Shown here in pieces: positions 7,320 to 15,868 of a DNA stretch of 64,000 nt. Under the pieces are notes generated by a model. The model searched no databases, was not told the origin of the DNA, and saw only the letters and a list, made by a program, of their open reading frames with translations. Position 1 is the first letter of the stretch. The number at the start of each line of letters is the position of its first letter. This stretch comes from Sandaracinaceae bacterium (GTDB lineage: Bacteria > Myxococcota_A > Polyangia > Polyangiales > Houyiibacteriaceae). The stretch lies in NCBI GenBank assembly GCA_020633075.1, contig JACKEI010000002.1, positions 1,116,001-1,180,000 on the forward strand, read 5' to 3'. The position numbers and the translations under genes are program-made.

Positions 7320-9194
7320 GTGGCGCGTTTTATTGATGAATTGAAGCGGACCCATTCCTGCGGAGCCCTCCGCGACACCGATATCAACGGCGAGGCCATC
7401 CTCTTCGGCTGGGTCCAGAACCGTCGCGACCACGGTGGCTGCATCTTCATCGATCTCCGCGACCGTGACGGCGTCACCCAGGTGGTCTTCGACCCAGAGC
7501 GCACCCCGGCCGAGGCCTTCAAGCAGGCCGAGCGCGCCCGCAGCGAGTGGGTCCTCGGCATCCGCGGCAACGTCAAGGACCGCGGCACCAAGGACGACGG
7601 CACCAGCCTGCGCAACCCGCGCCTGGCCACCGGGGACGTGGAGCTCATCGCGCAGGAGGTCACCGTCTTCAACAAGGCCGAGACCCCGCCCTTCGAGATC
7701 GAAGACCACATCAAGACCAACGAGGACAAGCGCCTCGAGTACCGCTACCTGGACCTCCGCCGGCCCAAGCTGCAGCGCAACCTGATCATGCGCTCCAAGC
7801 TCAACCACGAGACGCGCAGCTACTTCCACGACAACGCGTTCCTGGAGGTGGAGACGCCCTTCCTGGTGAAGTACACGCCCGGCGGCGCCCGCAACTTCCT
7901 GGTGCCCTCGCGCCTGTACCCCTCGCACTTCTACGCCCTGGCCGAGAGCCCGCAGCTCTACAAGCAGATGCTCATGGTGGCCGGCTACGAGCGCTACTTC
8001 CAGATCGTGCGCTGCTTCCGCGACGAGGACCTGCGCATCGACCGGCAGCCCGAGTTCACGCAGATCGACGTGGAGATGTCGTTCATCAACCAGGACGACC
8101 TCTTCAAGATGATCGAGGGCCTGGTGTTCCGCCTGTGGAAGGAGGTGCTCGGCATCGACTTGAAGCAGTGGTACCCGGACGGCACCTTCCCGCGCTTGAA
8201 GTTCGAGGACTCCATGCGGCGCTTCGGCAACGACAAGCCGGACATGCGCTTCGGGCTCGAGCACGTGGACCTCACGGAGCTCGTGGTGGCCCACAAGGGT
8301 GGCGGCATCGGCATGCTGGAGCCCATGGCGCAGAAGTTCGCCGACGGAACGTACCGCAAGGACCTGCCCGAGGAGATCTGCAAGGCCATGGTCGTCCCCA
8401 ACGGGCACGGCTTCTCCCGCAAGGACATCGACGGGCTCGAGAAGTACGTCAACGGAATGGGCGCCAAGGGCCTGGCCCGCGCCAAGGTCGAGGGCGACGA
8501 CGGGGCGTGGGTGCAGAGCCCGCTGGCCAAGATGGTCACCGACGAGTTCCGCCTGGCCGTGAACGAGGCCACCGGCGCCAAGGACGGGGACCTGATCCTC
8601 TTCCAGTTCGGCAACGAGGCGCGCGTGCACGCCGTCATGGCCAACCTGCGCATCCACCTCGGCAAGCTGCTCAAGCTCATCCCGGAGTCCGGCAGCGCGG
8701 GCCACTGGAACCTGCTGTGGGTGGTGGACCCGCCCCTCTTCGAGCGCGAAGATGGCGGCTGGGCCGCGGCGCACCACGTGTTCACGCGCCCCCACGACGA
8801 GTGCGTGGAGCTGCTGGAGACCGACCCGGGCAAGGTGCTCTGCCACCGCTACGACCTGGTGCTGAACGGCTTCGAGATCGGCGGCGGCTCCATCCGCCTG
8901 CACGACCCGGAGGTGCAGAAGAAGGTCTTCTCGGCCATCGGCCTCAGCGACGAAGAAGCCCAGGAGAAGTTCGGCTTCCTGCTGGACGCGCTCACCTACG
9001 GCGCTCCCCCGCACGGCGGCATCGCCATCGGCATGGACCGCATCGCCATGCTGGCGGCCGAGACCGAGTCCATCCGCGACGTCATCGCGTTCCCCAAGAC
9101 GCAGCGCGCCAACTGCCTGCTGACCCAGGCGCCCACGTTGGTCACCCCCGAGCAGCTGCTCGAGGTGCACCTGAAGACCATCGACCCCAGCTGA
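7320..9194 (+). CDS. aspS: Aspartyl-tRNA synthetase (bacterial type, probably non-discriminating)
   Basis: A 624-residue protein starting at GTG, slightly longer than the roughly 590 residues usual for the family. The N-terminal OB anticodon-binding domain (GWVQNRRDHGGCIFIDLRDRDG) precedes class II motif 2 (VRCFRDEDLRIDRQPEFTQ) and the GAD insertion. Motif 3 follows (GGGSIRLHDPEVQ, then GIAIGMDRIAML and IRDVIAFPKT). In the loop RRDHGG, His38 corresponds to the His31 position of Pseudomonas AspRS, where His marks enzymes that also charge tRNA-Asn; discriminating enzymes such as that of E. coli have Leu. This suggests Asp-tRNA-Asn is made and amidated by GatCAB (inference). A single-gene unit; the product acts in cytoplasmic translation. 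Confidence 0.97.
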   Translation: MARFIDELKRTHSCGALRDTDINGEAILFGWVQNRRDHGGCIFIDLRDRDGVTQVVFDPERTPAEAFKQAERARSEWVLGIRGNVKDRGTKDDGTSLRNPRLATGDVELIAQEVTVFNKAETPPFEIEDHIKTNEDKRLEYRYLDLRRPKLQRNLIMRSKLNHETRSYFHDNAFLEVETPFLVKYTPGGARNFLVPSRLYPSHFYALAESPQLYKQMLMVAGYERYFQIVRCFRDEDLRIDRQPEFTQIDVEMSFINQDDLFKMIEGLVFRLWKEVLGIDLKQWYPDGTFPRLKFEDSMRRFGNDKPDMRFGLEHVDLTELVVAHKGGGIGMLEPMAQKFADGTYRKDLPEEICKAMVVPNGHGFSRKDIDGLEKYVNGMGAKGLARAKVEGDDGAWVQSPLAKMVTDEFRLAVNEATGAKDGDLILFQFGNEARVHAVMANLRIHLGKLLKLIPESGSAGHWNLLWVVDPPLFEREDGGWAAAHHVFTRPHDECVELLETDPGKVLCHRYDLVLNGFEIGGGSIRLHDPEVQKKVFSAIGLSDEEAQEKFGFLLDALTYGAPPHGGIAIGMDRIAMLAAETESIRDVIAFPKTQRANCLLTQAPTLVTPEQLLEVHLKTIDPS

Positions 9195-9340
9195 GCGCTC
9201 GGGCGCGCCTGCCAACCCCGCAGGCCAGACCACCGCGCCGGGCTTGGCCGGCCCGCTCTCACGGTAGAGGCACGCTTCGTGCTTCGTCTCCTGCGCACCA
9301 CGCGACGTGTGCCGCTGTGTGCCACTCGAGGAGACCAACC

Positions 9341-11035
9341 ATGTCCGAACTGCAAGCGTGCCCATCCAGGCTGGGTCTCGTCGTCTCTGCGCTCGTCTGC
9401 GCCTGGGTCTTGGTGTTGCCGGCGGAGGCGGCGGCTTGCGGCGGGTTCTTCTGCTCCGCCTCGACCCCGGTCAACCAGGCTGCGGAGCGCATCGTGTTCG
9501 TGGAGCACGACGACCAGACCGTCACGGCGGTCGTCCAGATCCAGTACAGCGGCCCTGCCGAGCGCTTCTCGTGGGTGCTCCCCGTGGTCGGCTCGCCCAC
9601 CGTCGGGCTCTCGTCCGACATCGTGTTCACGCGCCTGCAGCAGCTCAGCGACCCGCGCTACCAGCTCAACACGCGCGTGGAGGGGGAGTGCGCGTCACCG
9701 CTCTTCGCCTCCCAGGACGCCGCGGTGTTCGCCGACAGCGGACCGCTGATCGTGGACGCCGGGCTCAGCCCTCCGGTCACCGTGATCGCGCACAGCACCA
9801 TCGGCCCCTACATCTACGACGTCATCCAGCTGGACCCGGGCCTCTCGAGCCCCGGCGAGGTGGCTGTGCAGTGGTTCGCCGAGAACGGCTACGACGTCAG
9901 CGGCGTCGGCGCGTCCACGCTGGGCACGTACCTGCTGCGTGGCATGAACCTGATCGCCTTCAAGCTGGAGAAGGGCAACAGCGTCGGGACCCTGCGACCC
10001 ATCCGCATCCGCTTCGACATGGGCTGCCCCGCCGTCCCCATTCGCCCCACCGCGGAGGCCGCCGCGCCGGACATGGGGGTCTTGGTGTGGGTCGTCGGGC
10101 GCTCGCGGGCCGTGCCCACCAACTACCTGTCCCTGGAGCTGAACGAGGCCGCGCTCGACTGGGCGCGTGGCGCGTCGAACTACAGCGATGTGGTCACCCA
10201 GGCCGCCAACGAAGCGGGTGGGCACGGCTTCGTGACCGAGCACGCCGCGCCCTCGAGCGCGTACCGTGGGGTCGTGTTTCAAGCCGGGGACGACGCGTAC
10301 GAGCGCTACGACTGGGAGAACGCCACTCTCGGGGAGCTGCTCTCGGCCCTCATCCAGCGCTACTCCACGTGGAACGGCCTCCCAGAGTTCGTCACGTCCG
10401 TGTTCGACAGTCCCGTCACGCCCCAGGCGCTGAGCAACTGCCTCACCTTCGAACCGGACTGCTCGCTGGCTTCGCTCGGTACCCTGAACACGCGCCACAC
10501 CGACCGCGCGGCGTTTCGGGCCGCCTTCGAGGCGGAGGTGATCGATCCCGTGCGCGAGACCGACGCGCTCTTCTCCCAGGGCGCGTACGTCACGCGCCTC
10601 TTCACGACGCTGAGCGCCGACGAGATGACCGTGGACCCGCAGTTCGACTTCAACCCCGACCTCGCGGACGTGAGCAACGTGCACCAGGCGGAACGCGTCA
10701 TCTACTGTAGCCCGCAGCGTACGTTCTTGGACTCCCCCTGGACGGCCACGCTCCCCAACGGCCAGCAGGTGCACGGCGTTGGCAGTGCGTGGCCCGTCGC
10801 TCTCGGGCCGAACATGCCGGCGCTCTACAGCGCCAAGCAGCTCAGCACCAGCGGCCCCGGCCAGCTCGTCCTGGACAACGGCGACCGGATCGTGCTGCCG
10901 CGCCCGCCGAGCGTCGGCGGCGCTGCGGGTGGGGCTTGTAGCGCGGGCTTCGGCGCTCTCGGCGGCCCATGGGGGGCCACCCTCGTGAGCCTCGCCCTGA
11001 TCGCGCTCCTACGAAGGCGCGCGATAGCGCTCTAG
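9341..11035 (+). CDS. DUF2330 secreted protein with MYXO-CTERM-like sorting tail
   Basis: A 564-residue protein. A signal peptide (hydrophobic to about residue 33) is followed by the DUF2330 opening CGGFFCSASTPVNQAAERIVF, then repeated beta-rich segments (ERFSWVLPVVG, LMGxxx-type strands). The C-terminus has a GGACS motif, a hydrophobic helix and terminal RRR, the layout of MYXO-CTERM surface-sorting tails in myxobacteria. The function of DUF2330 is unknown; it is expected on the cell surface. The ATG at 9341 is preceded by GAGGAG. A much longer open frame upstream is a shadow of aspS. Its stop TAG shares the palindrome CTAG with the stop of the convergent glycosyltransferase. Confidence 0.85.
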   Translation: MSELQACPSRLGLVVSALVCAWVLVLPAEAAACGGFFCSASTPVNQAAERIVFVEHDDQTVTAVVQIQYSGPAERFSWVLPVVGSPTVGLSSDIVFTRLQQLSDPRYQLNTRVEGECASPLFASQDAAVFADSGPLIVDAGLSPPVTVIAHSTIGPYIYDVIQLDPGLSSPGEVAVQWFAENGYDVSGVGASTLGTYLLRGMNLIAFKLEKGNSVGTLRPIRIRFDMGCPAVPIRPTAEAAAPDMGVLVWVVGRSRAVPTNYLSLELNEAALDWARGASNYSDVVTQAANEAGGHGFVTEHAAPSSAYRGVVFQAGDDAYERYDWENATLGELLSALIQRYSTWNGLPEFVTSVFDSPVTPQALSNCLTFEPDCSLASLGTLNTRHTDRAAFRAAFEAEVIDPVRETDALFSQGAYVTRLFTTLSADEMTVDPQFDFNPDLADVSNVHQAERVIYCSPQRTFLDSPWTATLPNGQQVHGVGSAWPVALGPNMPALYSAKQLSTSGPGQLVLDNGDRIVLPRPPSVGGAAGGACSAGFGALGGPWGATLVSLALIALLRRRAIAL

Positions 11036-13815
11036 AGCGTCATCTCCGCCAGCACGAACTTGCTGCACTGGCGCGTGCTGGTGTGCTCGATGACCTCGGG
11101 GCGGCCGCCCACCAGCCCCGTGAAGGTGCGCAGGCGCGTGCGCTCCACGAGCACGAACACGCGCTTGCCGCGGTTCTGTTCGATCCAGCGCGCGAGCGGG
11201 GCCGTGTCGAGGTCCACGAAGGTGTACACGCGGTTTCCGGTGTAGAAGTTCTCGGCCTTCCAGTTCATCTGGAACGCGATGAGCGGCTCTTCCGGGCCTT
11301 CGCGCAGCTGGTAGTACTGCGTCATCAGCGGCTTGAGACCCCAGTGGTCGCTCAAGTCCGAGAAGTAGACGTTCACTGTCCAGGCCGCAAAGACCACCGA
11401 GAAGCCCACCAGCAGGCGCGCGCCCCACGCCCGCAGCCGCGGCAGGGCCGTCAGCGCGAGCAGCACGCTGCCCACGATGCCGAAGGCCGTGAGGATGGGG
11501 CGGTAGTCGAACTGCGTGGGCCAGGGCCGGTTGTAGTTGTAGACGTAGAGGTGGATCAGCCGCTCGTAGCCGTGCGGCCGCTGCTGCGTGACCCAGCTCA
11601 GGTCGCGCGCCACGAAGGCCAGCAGGCCCGCACCCGCCAGACACGCGACCGTGAGCGGCAGCGCCAGGCGACCGGCCTCGCGCGTGGGCTCGGGCGCGCC
11701 CGCGTCCCGGCGGTGGAGCAGGAAGTACGCCGCCCCGGCACACGCCAGCCCCAGCGCCATGAGCGCCAGCATGGCGGGTGTGTCACCCCGCTGCGCCGCG
11801 CCCAGCACCCAGTCGGTGCCCTCTTCGCCGGGCGGCAGGATGCCGCGCACGTCGCCCATCATGCCCGCGAAGCCCAGCACGAAGGACAGGGGCCCGAGCC
11901 CGGCCAGCAGCGCCGTCACGAAGCGCACGCGCATGGGCCGCGCGTCCTCGCCGCACATGGCGTCCAGCATGAGCCCCACCAGGATCATGGCCGGCACCAC
12001 CGCCGGGAAGATGTAGTGATGGAAGCGCGTGGCCATCGCGCTGAACAGCACGAACGCTGCAAAGAACCACAGCGACAGCAGCATCAGGAACTGCCGCTGG
12101 TGGTAGGCCCGCCCGTCGCTGGCTTGCACGGCCGTGCGCTGCCGCCGCCGCAACCACATGAACGCCACCACCGCGAAGGGCACGAGCCCAATGTACGGAA
12201 AGGTCGCGAAGCCGAGCTGCAGCACGTAGTAGCCGAAGCTCCCCGGCGAGGTCTCGTCCATGTGCACGCCGCGGGCGAGGCGGTTGATGTGGTCGTGGAT
12301 CAGCAGCTGCTGCGTGAACGCAGGCCCGTGCCGCATGTACATCGCGACGTACCAAGGGAGGCCCGTGACCGCGAGCGTGAGCGTGCCCGGCATGACCCGC
12401 AGGCGCCCCTCCAGCAGCACGTCCCAGCGGGTGGAGGCGATGAGGTAGAGCAGGGCGACCAGGCCCGGCAGCGCGAAGCCGGGGATGCCCTTGCCCATGA
12501 AGGCCAGGCCGCAGAAATAGTAGAAGCCGTACATGGCCAGCGCTTGCGCGCGCCGCTCGCGGCTGAGCAGGTACACGAGGCCGGCCAGGCCGACGAGCCA
12601 CAGCGCGCCCTGCACCGCGGGCTGGAACCAGAGCTCGTTGAAGACGGCCTGCTGGTCCGCGATGTCGGGGTTGCCGGGGATGCCGTCGTTGCCGGCCGAG
12701 CCGTAGAAGAACTCGTCCAGGTGCCAGGCAAAGCCGCGCGGGAACCACGTGACGTTGCGGGTGATCAGGTACATCACCTGCGGCAGCACCGTGACCAGCA
12801 GCAGGCCCAGGATGATGTGCTGGAACGAGCCCTCCAGGCGACCGATGCGATAGCGCGTGACCTCGCGCTCGGGCGACTCCGAGAGCGCCAGCGCCAGCAG
12901 ACACACCGCGATGGTCATGTTGCCCACCATGGACATGTCCGTGATGGCCTGGTGCGCCAGGAAGAAGTAGTGCGGGGCGGTGGCCATGGCCAGCGCGGCG
13001 AAGGCGCCGGCGCGGGCGCTGAACAGCCGCTTGACGGTGCCGTAGACCACCATGAGCGCCGCGATGGACAGCAGCATGATGGGCAGGCGCACCGCCCACT
13101 CGGGGTGAGCGGGGTTCGCGTCGGGCAGGTAGTCCACGCCCAGCGCGCCCATGGAGAGCGCCTCCATCCAGAAGATCAGGATGGGCTTGGACATGAACCA
13201 TTTCTCGTGCGCCCACCACGTGCTGATCCAGTCGTCGCGCGCCAGGATCTCGCGCGCCACCTCGCCGTAGTGCGTCTCCCACGGGTCCCACAGCGCGGGC
13301 ATGCCCAGGGTGGGCAGGTACACCAAGCCCACCACCACGAACACGCCCAAGCCGGGCCGCGTGACGGCGGCGGGCAGCAGCAGGAGCAGCGCCAGCACGA
13401 TGGCCACGGTCATGTAGGCTACGTCCAGCGGGATGCCGGCCACGTCGTCCACGCGGAAGGTCTCGACGCCGAAGAGCAGCGCGCACGCCACCACCACGGC
13501 GACGCTGATGGGCAGCATGACGCTCGGGCGCCGGAACCAGGCCTCGTCCGCAGCGTGACCCAGCGCCGAGGACGCGAAAGGCACGCTCGCCTCGCTGCGC
13601 GTGAAGAAGCCGAGCCCCGTCATGAGGCCCAGGGCCGCCGTCAGCGTGGCCGCCATGCCCATGAGCACGCCGCGTGGCGCGTGGTCGCTGTTGGACATCA
13701 GCAGGAACATCGCGACGACGCCCAGCGCGAACGCGCACCAGCCCAGCTTGCGCTCGAGAGACAGCGGAGTGCGCGGAGGCGAGGGAGGGCTTGGGGAAGG
13801 GGTCTGGTCGGTCAC
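11032..13815 (-). CDS. ArnT/PMT-family membrane glycosyltransferase
   Basis: A 927-residue polytopic membrane protein with 12 or more hydrophobic helices. After the first helices a periplasmic loop carries the acidic motif of GT-C enzymes (LWDPWETHYGEVAREILARDDW), followed by SKPILIFWMEAL. Both are typical of dolichyl- or undecaprenyl-phosphate sugar transferases (ArnT, PMT). It probably moves a lipid-linked sugar to a periplasmic acceptor such as lipid A or protein; which one is unknown. The N-terminal 20 residues are Pro/Ser-rich and cytoplasmic. At 927 residues it is much longer than ArnT (about 550), with a large internal insertion and a C-terminal soluble domain (last ~110 residues) ending HTSTRQCSKFVLAEMTL. 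Confidence 0.85.
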   Translation of the reverse strand: MTDQTPSPSPPSPPRTPLSLERKLGWCAFALGVVAMFLLMSNSDHAPRGVLMGMAATLTAALGLMTGLGFFTRSEASVPFASSALGHAADEAWFRRPSVMLPISVAVVVACALLFGVETFRVDDVAGIPLDVAYMTVAIVLALLLLLPAAVTRPGLGVFVVVGLVYLPTLGMPALWDPWETHYGEVAREILARDDWISTWWAHEKWFMSKPILIFWMEALSMGALGVDYLPDANPAHPEWAVRLPIMLLSIAALMVVYGTVKRLFSARAGAFAALAMATAPHYFFLAHQAITDMSMVGNMTIAVCLLALALSESPEREVTRYRIGRLEGSFQHIILGLLLVTVLPQVMYLITRNVTWFPRGFAWHLDEFFYGSAGNDGIPGNPDIADQQAVFNELWFQPAVQGALWLVGLAGLVYLLSRERRAQALAMYGFYYFCGLAFMGKGIPGFALPGLVALLYLIASTRWDVLLEGRLRVMPGTLTLAVTGLPWYVAMYMRHGPAFTQQLLIHDHINRLARGVHMDETSPGSFGYYVLQLGFATFPYIGLVPFAVVAFMWLRRRQRTAVQASDGRAYHQRQFLMLLSLWFFAAFVLFSAMATRFHHYIFPAVVPAMILVGLMLDAMCGEDARPMRVRFVTALLAGLGPLSFVLGFAGMMGDVRGILPPGEEGTDWVLGAAQRGDTPAMLALMALGLACAGAAYFLLHRRDAGAPEPTREAGRLALPLTVACLAGAGLLAFVARDLSWVTQQRPHGYERLIHLYVYNYNRPWPTQFDYRPILTAFGIVGSVLLALTALPRLRAWGARLLVGFSVVFAAWTVNVYFSDLSDHWGLKPLMTQYYQLREGPEEPLIAFQMNWKAENFYTGNRVYTFVDLDTAPLARWIEQNRGKRVFVLVERTRLRTFTGLVGGRPEVIEHTSTRQCSKFVLAEMTL

Positions 13816-13970
13816 GAGAGGCCATGCGCGGCCGGGGCCGCCAGAAAAAGCATCTGCAAGAGTGCGTCACCAAGTGCGTCGGCCGAGCAGCGTCACCCGC
13901 CGAGCACCCGACGCGCGCGGAGCATAGTCGCCCAGCCCCGCGCTTGCACCCCCCCTGGGCAGGGAGCGAA

Positions 13971-15188
13971 TCAGTGCAGGGCCGAGGTGGCCTCGAGGTC
14001 CAGGCCCTTGGTCTCGGGCAGCAGCGCGAACACCAGCCCCGTCGTCACCAGCGGGAACACGGCGGTCCAGACCACCACGGGGCCGTAGGCGCCGGTCACG
14101 TCGGCCAGGTAGCCCACGGTGGCGGGCGCCAAGACGTAGGACACGCGCCCGAGGATGTTGTTGCACCACGCGAAGGCGCTGCCGCGCAGCTCGGTCGGGA
14201 AGAGCTCGGTGGTGTAGGCGTTCAGGATGGGCAGGTACGAGCTCACGCTGAACACCGCGAAGATCAGCGCCACGGTCAGCGCCGGGAGGCTGGTCAGGGT
14301 GTAGGCCAGGTAGATGGACACCGACCCGGTCCCGAAGACCAGCGCCGCACCCCAGCGCCGACCGATCTTGTCGATCATGTAGCCGGCCGCGAAGTTGAGC
14401 GGCATGGCCACCACCGCGGCCTGCGCGATGGCGTTGCCGGCTTGTTGTTCTTCGAGGTGGATCTCCGCCATGGCGTAGTCCTTCCAGAAGCTGATGCCGC
14501 ACTGTGCGGCGATGTAGGCAAAGAACCAGATGGAGGCCATGCGCAGCACGGCCCCGCGGTAGGGGGTGCGCCAGATGTGGAACAGGTCGGTCCGCTGGTC
14601 TGCGGCGCTGGTCGCGGCAAAGCGCGTGGTCTCCTGCATGCCGCGCCGCAGGTAGGCCAGGGCGGCCAGGGGGACGATCCCCACGAAGTAGACCGAGCGC
14701 CAGCCGAAGTGGGTGGTCACCAACAGGGGCACCACACCCGCGCACACGATGGAGCCCAGCGCGCTAAAGGCTTGGATGACCCCGATGACGGTCCCGCGCC
14801 GCTCAGCTGGGAATTCTTCGGCGGCGACGACCATCGCGAGCGCCCACTCGGCCAGCAGGAAGACCTTGGCGAGCAGCTGACTGAGGCCGTAGTCCCAGAC
14901 GGTGAGCGCCAGACCGCTCGTGATGGTGAACAGCGTGTAGCCCGCGATGGTGATGGCCAGCAGCCTTCGCCGGCCGAAGCGGTCGGCCGCCCGAACCAGG
15001 AAGAAGGCCAGGATGGCCCCGACGTTGGTCGCGCCCAACAGCACGCCGGTGCCGGTCTTGCCCAGAGAGAACTCTTCTCGCAGGTGCGGCAGCAGCTGGG
15101 TGATGGCGAAGAAGTCGTAGCCTTCGAAGAAGGTCGCGACGCTCAGGAAGACGAGCAGCTTGCGCTGATAGGGGGTGAAGGCGGCCAC
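13971..15188 (-). CDS. MFS transporter
   Basis: A 405-residue major facilitator protein with about 12 hydrophobic segments. The loop 2-3 signature is present as DRFGRRRLL and its duplicate in the second half as DKIGRRWG. PAERRGTVIG and the conserved PTELRGSAFAW of loop 8-9 place it near the sugar/metabolite:proton symporter branch. The substrate cannot be read from the sequence. It lies in the inner membrane and uses the ATG at 15188. It is divergently placed from the next small membrane-anchored gene with under 60 bases between them, so the two may share a promoter region. Confidence 0.9.
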   Translation of the reverse strand: MAAFTPYQRKLLVFLSVATFFEGYDFFAITQLLPHLREEFSLGKTGTGVLLGATNVGAILAFFLVRAADRFGRRRLLAITIAGYTLFTITSGLALTVWDYGLSQLLAKVFLLAEWALAMVVAAEEFPAERRGTVIGVIQAFSALGSIVCAGVVPLLVTTHFGWRSVYFVGIVPLAALAYLRRGMQETTRFAATSAADQRTDLFHIWRTPYRGAVLRMASIWFFAYIAAQCGISFWKDYAMAEIHLEEQQAGNAIAQAAVVAMPLNFAAGYMIDKIGRRWGAALVFGTGSVSIYLAYTLTSLPALTVALIFAVFSVSSYLPILNAYTTELFPTELRGSAFAWCNNILGRVSYVLAPATVGYLADVTGAYGPVVVWTAVFPLVTTGLVFALLPETKGLDLEATSALH

Positions 15189-15247
15189 GGGGCCTCAGTG
15201 AGCCATGGTTGCTGGCGCGAGCGAAAGCAGAAGTTTACGATCGCGCC

Positions 15248-15868
15248 ATGGGCCTCCCGCCGCGCTTCCTCGAACGATTTCACGCGCATCGCGGTCGTAT
15301 CGCCCGGCTGGTCGCCGTGGTGGGCGTGCTGGTGGTGCTCGCCCAGTTCCTCCCGGCCATCCCCCGCGAGGTGCAGCTGCGCTACGACCTCGGCCCGGCG
15401 CACGCCACGGTCCAGGGGCTGGAGCTGGTCTACCAAGCCGGGGACGAGGACCTCGCCAGCGCCCGCTTTGGTTTCGGAGAGGAAGGCCCCCGCCTGGTGG
15501 AGCACAGCGTGCGGCTCACCCCTGGGTCCTACGACGTGCGTGCCACGCTGCACACCCCCGCGGGCCCGTTGCGCTTCATCCGCCACTTCGAGGCTCCGGC
15601 CGACGGCCTGGTACGCCTCGAGCTGTTCGACGTCGCGCTGGCCCAAGGACCGGCGCCCGTGCCAGTCTCGTCACGTCAGAGGGCTGAATCCGACTCCTTC
15701 TCGAACGTCCCTTCCTTGGCACCCCCGCATGGCGGTGTTAGTTTGGCACTCCGTTCCGTTTTCTTCGGACGGACCCGAGTCTCGCTCCCCCCCCAACATC
15801 GTGCGACTCAACGACATCGTACAGAAGGTCAAGGCATACCAGCCCGGTGCAGACACCGCGCTGATTGA
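15248..15868 (+). CDS. Small membrane-anchored protein of unknown function
   Basis: I do not recognise this gene. The ATG at 15248 gives a basic N-terminus, one hydrophobic helix (ARLVAVVGVLVVLAQFL) and a periplasmic beta-rich domain of about 110 residues (LRYDLGPAHATVQGLELVY, TPGSYDVRATLHT) that resembles a Transthyretin/Ig-like fold. After about residue 140 the sequence turns into low-complexity text and runs 68 bases into the relA start region, where it looks like antisense-type filler. In the -1 frame (modulo that of 15205) a stop occurs at 15687, so either the tail is real but unconserved or a sequence error or frameshift near 15660 hides an earlier end. An alternative TTG start lies at 15209. 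Confidence 0.5.
   Translation: MGLPPRFLERFHAHRGRIARLVAVVGVLVVLAQFLPAIPREVQLRYDLGPAHATVQGLELVYQAGDEDLASARFGFGEEGPRLVEHSVRLTPGSYDVRATLHTPAGPLRFIRHFEAPADGLVRLELFDVALAQGPAPVPVSSRQRAESDSFSNVPSLAPPHGGVSLALRSVFFGRTRVSLPPQHRATQRHRTEGQGIPARCRHRAD

Noticed and set aside
9205..9224. Hairpin GCCTGC ... GCAGGC after aspS as a terminator
   Set aside because: Short 6-bp stem and no T-tract.
7191..9365. Long antisense open frame over aspS
   Set aside because: A shadow of aspS with no recognisable domain.
15744..15757. Sigma-54-like site TGGCACTCCGTTCC upstream of relA
   Set aside because: The invariant GC at the -12 element is CC; a near miss that GC-rich sequence can give by chance.
13674..15800. Upstream extension of the relA frame
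   Set aside because: The frame stays open to 13674, but the added part is antisense to the MFS gene; the GTG at 15801 fits the family N-terminus.
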